A stretch of DNA of 64,000 bases from Phoronis australis (lineage: Eukaryota > Phoronida > Phoronidae), in NCBI GenBank assembly GCA_002633005.1, contig NMRA01000357.1, positions 270,379 to 334,378 of the forward strand, written 5' to 3'. The notes under the pieces were generated by a model, which did not search any database, was not told where the DNA came from, and worked only from the letters and a program-made list of their open reading frames with translations. This document shows, piece after piece, positions 58,860-64,000 of this stretch. The position numbers were made by a program, and so were the translations under genes. The first letter of the stretch is position 1. The number at the start of each line of letters is the position of its first letter.

Positions 58860-61800
58860 AACCAGTTCCGATAAGAGATTGAGATACCAATTGCCATTTT
58901 GTTAATTCAACTAATAATATTTTATATGGATTTCATGAGAGTGAAATATTTAATGCAATTCTATTAATCAACTAAACAAAGTGCACATACATCTACATGT
59001 ATATCTGCAGGCAGTCTACTCAAAATCCTTGAACCCTTAAGTTTCGTGATTGTGCGAAATATGGTTTCACAATACTTCGAGGTTATTTGCGACCAGAGAA
59101 ATGATATGAAGCTAATGCATCTACAAAGTCTTCTAATTTATCAATAGTAAATTATCTGCTATCATACACTAACCGTGTTAGTGACGCTTCAGCGATATTT
59201 GATGGATGTTAGATCTTCATCCAACCTGGTCCAAAGAGCACAAAAGCTGTGTCTCTTTCACCTCTCCACAAATTTCAAAAAAGTGTTTGGTTGAATTTGA
59301 CTTGGGATTGTTAAATACTGTAAGCTTAACCATTTTCTTGCACGCAGGATAAGCTACCAAAAGGTCGGATACCAATTTCCAACCAACGAGATTTTGAAAA
59401 AGTTTTCACAAATTTGAAACAAAGTGTAGGCCTACCCCTTCCATGCCCGATCCTAAGAGAGTGAGCATTCACAAACCAAAATATTAATCAAATGAAGCAT
59501 CACCGCTTTTCATTAATACAGTAGTAATACAAGTACAAGTACTCCTTTGAATAGTGTACCCGGAAGTGCACCCTTCGAAAGTACGTATGTACTTTTCAGC
59601 ACACAGGACTAATAGTCAAAGTGAACCCCAAGCAATAGAAACTTGTGCTTCATTTATTATTTCGGGTGAGATTGCAAATACTGCATAACTGAAGTTACCA
59701 AGACGTTGTTCAGAAATCCGGGATGATGACGCTTCTCTCCATGATTGTTCGGTTCCCGCAGTACGCCGTCGGCATCTGATACGTTAATTTTTTACACCAA
59801 CGTCATGCAGTTGGCATCATTTCAAATCCAGAAAAGACAACCCCTCAAGGTCAAAACCATACCCTGATTACGTAACGTCCATGGGTCGTGTAGTACGGAC
59901 TCTTCGGCGTATGTTGGTTACAAAGACCCACATTTTCCTGATTGCCTCCAGAGGGGTTGCACAACCGATAAGCAATTCAGCAAGCCTACTTTACGACATG
60001 ACGTAGCATAATGGCGACGACAGCAAGGGTGTGGCGATGAAGTGGTATCACAGATGAGGCCACGAGACAGAAATTGGTGAAGTTGAACTAATCTGAGTCA
60101 CCCCTTTCCTTATAATATTTACCAACCTATGGTCGAGGTTCACTGTATAATCACTGCTAAAGGGTGCAGATTGGTGTAAATCGGGAGTCGTCTCGAAGAG
60201 AAACTTGATTTCGAATGCGAAAATCGATGGTGTCCACGGGAAATTGAGCGGTTCTTTGGTCGCGCTCTCATTTGTTTGCTTTCATTACCAAAAGTCTTAC
60301 GTCTGTGTAAAAAAATCGTGTGGATTAAAAAAGAGGGGTGAAAACATAGTTAATTGTAATACATTTACAGAGACATGCACAAAACTGTTACAGAATTTGA
60401 CTCAGGATGCACTGTGCAGTTCCATTTGGTTTTAGCTAGGCGCAAGGACATCATTCGACTTGTCTCCCCTCTGCAGAAAGTAAAACATGTTGTCTTCAGG
60501 CCTACACCTCCAAAGCGCTGCGCATCTTCACAGATGATCTGTTGGAATGTCAGACCACTATCGCCTTCATTTGGAGGTTGAAATGTGGCAAAGACGCCTT
60601 CGGGCTGACCAGGTCCCTGACAATGTTCGACATGAGCCATCGCAACATACCAAAAACAAAATTAGTACGTATATATTCCGCAGATGTGTCCAACAGCGCC
60701 GACATCCAATCAGATTTTTGCAAGTTTGGATTGTTTGAGGACTACCTCAACTCTCAGCAGATTCCTCTGGCAATGTAACACTGTTACATGGAATCACCAC
60801 ATTGAACAAAAACTTGTATTCGTTGGAAAGTACGTAATAGATTTCATAATTACGAAGATTCCGGCACTATTGTGCTATGTACTGCTCTCTTTAGGTTTTG
60901 TTTTCACAATATCCCCAGCGTAAGGGAATGTTGAAAACAGGACTTACATGTATGATTATGCCAAAACTCTCAAACGTTGCGTGCGTAAAAAGATGATGGA
61001 GTGACGATCAGATAAACTTAGACATAGTTTTTTATTTCGTTACGAAAATGTTTATCAATTTGATTTAATTCAGTCCTTCATGTCTCTATAATTTCATCGC
61101 CACGTGACCCAAATAAGAGAGGAGTGGTGTAAAGGAAATAATTCTGTAATATTTCCAACTACACGCTTTTACTGGGATGAATAACATTTTCGAAGATGCT
61201 TAACTGAATACGCTAATCACTTGGTGAGGTTGTAGACAGCGCAAAACGGAAATTGAGCTTTCCGATACTCCTGGAAATCTGCTCAAAAGCAGAAAATTGC
61301 GAATAAAATATTGATAGCGCATCATAATCTTATTACGAATTTGCAGTAACCAGCAGTTACGCTAATATTCTCTGGAAACATAGCTCAAGTCAGTTTTAAC
61401 GGTTTTCCCCATGCCAAATGATGTCGTATGGATTCTGTGAGCTATTGTTTAACTTGTCAGATACCTACTGTACGACGGGCGCCGCATGGTTATCGCATGG
61501 CATGTGGAACGCTACCATTGTTTTCCTTTGTTGTATCTTTGCTGGATATAACAATATAGGTCGCACATGTATCGTACCTTGGGCGCCCGTCAGCAGCATA
61601 CCGGTAAATGCTCACCATTGAGTTTACCAATGAAAGAAAAAGAACAATGGATACTCCTAACAATTGACCAATCGCAAGCTCCAACCTCTTGCATAAAGTG
61701 GACTAATAAACAATACGTTTTACTAGGCGACGTGTTATTTGTCGGATAAAATGGCGGCTTGGAAACGAAGGTGTGTCAATAATCTTGCGTTCTAAATTTG

Positions 61801-61940
61801 TCAGTTCAGCCGTCACTCAAAATCCTGGCGATAGGTCAATTGCTATACGACAAGCTTGTGCCCTTGGGTTTTCCAGATTAATTTACTTGGAGCGTCATAA
61901 TATCGATTTTTTATTGTGTTAAGTAAGTTATCACGGACAG
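58860..61940. repeat. duplicated block L, copy 3
   Basis: Nearly full-length counterpart of 33060-36420, interrupted near its end by a 170-bp MITE-like insertion (61667-61836). It leads directly into the THAP pseudogene and unit C. Confidence 0.65.
61667..61836. mobile_element. 170-bp MITE-like insertion
   Basis: Flanked by CAATTG at 61661-61666 and 61837-61842. The homologous block at 36230 is uninterrupted. The ends form a short inverted repeat: ACCAATCGC on the left against ACCTATCGC read from the right. Internal sequence is shared with 38940-39158. Confidence 0.65.
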
Positions 61941-61959
61941 AGGAACAACTGTCCCACTT

Positions 61960-62191
61960 GCTCTAGTGTCCCGCGACACCCTCCCATTATATAGTGACCT
62001 GAGCACACCAATACTTTAGACAAGTCCACAATAAACTTATCAAAGTTTGGGTCACCGATCTGTTCATTCAACGACGAACTGTACTCTTCACTGGGCCTAA
62101 TTTCACTCCCACTACTTAACATCGCAGCAGGGCTGCTTGCAGGCCTTTGGCCATAATGACTACATCCCGATACGCAGCAATAGTGTGTTAT
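61960..62191 (-). pseudogene. decayed THAP-domain gene copy
   Basis: Reverse-strand counterpart of the frame at 1-698. The start codon is now ATA (62189-62191). The CCVSGC start of the THAP finger is joined directly to the Ser-rich linker, so the Trp, the Cys-His half and the rest of the finger are deleted. The linker still reads PSEEYSSSLNEQIG and NFDKFIVDLSKVL. It could not bind DNA as a THAP protein. Same position and orientation relative to unit C as the intact frame to unit A. Confidence 0.8.
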
Positions 62192-62852
62192 GTTGACTGA
62201 CTCGTAAATAAAAGCAAACGACTACCGATGTAGATCAATGCCTGACTCGACAGCTCTCATAATCAGACTATATGAAAAGAATTTGGCGCGAAATTCTTGC
62301 CTCCCAAAACTTAATTAAATTAATTATTCGTTCACTTCTCGGGAAGTGAACGAATAATTAATTAAATTTTGAAAATCTGTCTGGGATAACCAACGAACCT
62401 TATTTTTGCTAAAGATGACATGATAAAAGGTTGCCTTTGGCTTTAACATGCGCTCGCTGTAGCGGATGGAGATGATACATGCCGTCAACCGCAAAAGCGA
62501 ACTTAATCAAATTTTTTGTTCCACGAGTGCAGTGCAAGAATTCCCGGATTGACGATACACGAATAGTGAGCTACTCCAACCACAAATGGCACTAATGTGT
62601 CAATACGGTGGTCGAGACTCCTGTTACTACCCAATCATCGACACTACTTTCAAATATAGAATTCGAAAAAATTAATGGTTATTTGTGATCAGTGCAGACA
62701 AGAAATTTAATCTTTGATACATGCACAAGTATGGCCTTTTAAGATCCGGTTAGGAAAGACAAAGGTCCTATTTGGCGGAAAATCGATTCTCGAGCCTTTT
62801 AACATTATAACGTACAGAATTGAGTCTGCTCACGTCAATTGTGGGCTTTTAG
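62192..62852. other. upstream flank of unit C
   Basis: Partly collinear with 700-1100. A perfect palindrome around TCACTTCTCGGGAAGTGA at about 62331-62348 extends outward through CGAATAATTAATT-type words on both sides. No gene. Confidence 0.5.
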
Positions 62853-62933
62853 TGACGTCAATCAATTGTCACCTACTTGAAAGCATCACCGCAAGACGGC
62901 TTGCATTGATTGGAACTGTCTTCACTATTACAG
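62853..62933 (+). promoter_or_regulatory. candidate promoter of unit C
   Basis: CRE palindrome TGACGTCA at 62853-62860, then ATCAATTGTCACC as in unit A, 81 bases before the ATG. Confidence 0.35.
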
Positions 62934-62958
62934 ATGAATACCCAAAGTCTGTGCCTTG
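62934..62958 (+). CDS. candidate first coding exon, unit C
   Basis: A 25-nt segment, ATG to G|GTGAGT, phase 1, encoding MNTQSLCL. Third copy of the structure at 1201 and 40241. It implies another gene unit beyond the window. Confidence 0.35.
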
Positions 62959-64000
62959 GTGAGTGCATCACTGATCCATTTGTTTAACCATATGTTTGTG
63001 CCTCCAGATTTTTTTCAACCATTGATTGGGAATTCACCATTTGACAATACAACATATCGTGGTTCAAAAACATGAAACACACAATCACACAACAATTTAC
63101 AAAAAGGATTCCCAATTTTCCATATTTCCAAACTTTGACTTATTTGAGTTTTTACAGGCTATATACTTTCTAAAGTTGAAATATTCCCTCACGAAACTGA
63201 AAAAGCAACACACACGTTTCGGTCTTTCTAATTAGAATTAAATTGTTTTCCCAGAAGTTATGACATGTTAGATAGAAATTTTAGTTTATTGCCTTTACCA
63301 AAGGTTACTGTTTGGTACAGGAGAGAGTGTCAACAACGCAACCACCATACTTAACACTAACACTGGCAATATATTAAGTTACCAAATTCAATTTAGCGGC
63401 TTTACAGAAGTTAAAATTATTGATACCTCCTTTGTTATAGCCAAGAACAATACGGGACCGTTTACATTTTTGTGTGAATGTGGGCAGGGAAATACCAAGT
63501 ATGGCGGCTAGAAAGTAGAGCCAATCCATGATTGAGCCATGTGTCTCGGTTCGGGTAAAGTCTTCCGCGGGGAGGGTTAATTTGCAAAACGGTAAATTTG
63601 ATGGGTTTCGTTCACGTGGCATCTTGTGATCAAAGGGAAAAATATACGTCATGGAAATTTATCGAAGCTAAAACGACAGACCACTGGATAACTGTTTAGT
63701 TACATATTTCTCGATGTGGATACAGTTTCCAAGGAGGGTTTATTAATGTTATTGAATAGCCAACTTTGTATTTCACAAATTAAAAACTTTTATCAATTTC
63801 TTACCTAATAAAACACTGCTATTTATTCAGCATCGCTACTTAATTGTAGAGAATCTTGTTGCTATACCAACGCGGGTACGCTTAGCATAAATTTATACAT
63901 GACTCCATATAATAAGCCAAAACATGTATCGCTTCGACGCAAAGGCGTTCGCGGGGGTAAATAGGTTATCCCACATACATAAAAGTAGTACATCGATAAT
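62959..64000. other. intron start of unit C, paralogous to 1226-3540
   Basis: Collinear with unit A, with a large deletion: after about 63640 the sequence jumps to the equivalent of 3220. No ShKT exon is reached before the window ends. Confidence 0.6.

Overview
The window is animal nuclear DNA: AT-rich, very low in coding density, with short exons bounded by GT/GC donors and AG acceptors, long introns, microsatellites, and decayed LINEs, Ty3/Gypsy elements, DNA transposons and MITE-like hairpins. Modular extracellular domains (ShKT, Ig, kringle), a THAP zinc finger and a tRNA-like SINE point to a marine invertebrate such as a cnidarian, lophotrochozoan or cephalochordate. The sequence alone does not decide which.

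The main content is a tandem array of related genes on the + strand. Each unit carries, in order, a 25-nt ATG-bearing first-exon candidate behind a CRE-like site, one or two ShKT exons, a V-type Ig exon, one or two kringle exons, and a candidate transmembrane exon plus a 21-nt micro-exon. Every ShKT, Ig and kringle exon is symmetric phase 1-1. Unit A has its first exon at 1201, ShKT at 5407 and 10997, Ig at 12331, kringles at 19859 and 27769, and TM at 31838. Unit B has its first exon at 40241, ShKT at 43223, Ig at 44631, kringle at 49748, and TM at 52630. Unit C starts at 62934 and runs off the window. The inferred product is a secreted or single-pass membrane protein, ShKT-Ig-kringle(-TM). 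No kinase or other intracellular domain was found.

Unit A has been rearranged. A tandem duplication of about 11.8 kb begins inside the Ig exon (about 12598) and restarts at 24353. It produced a second kringle exon and a truncated Ig pseudo-exon that has lost a cysteine. The first copy then took in a 2.6-kb DNA transposon and a 5'-truncated LINE. The second copy took in a foldback element. A single N at 22046 lies between near-identical sequences and probably marks an assembly artefact.

The array edges carry a THAP-domain coding region on the - strand (1-698, running off the window) and a decayed copy of it (61960-62191) in front of unit C. A solo LTR with heat-shock-element-like motifs sits just upstream of the unit B first exon. 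A block at 33060-36420 recurs at 54300-55700 (internally deleted) and 58860-61940. The stretches 36420-38940, 45450-49200 and 55750-58450 show nothing I recognise beyond repeats.
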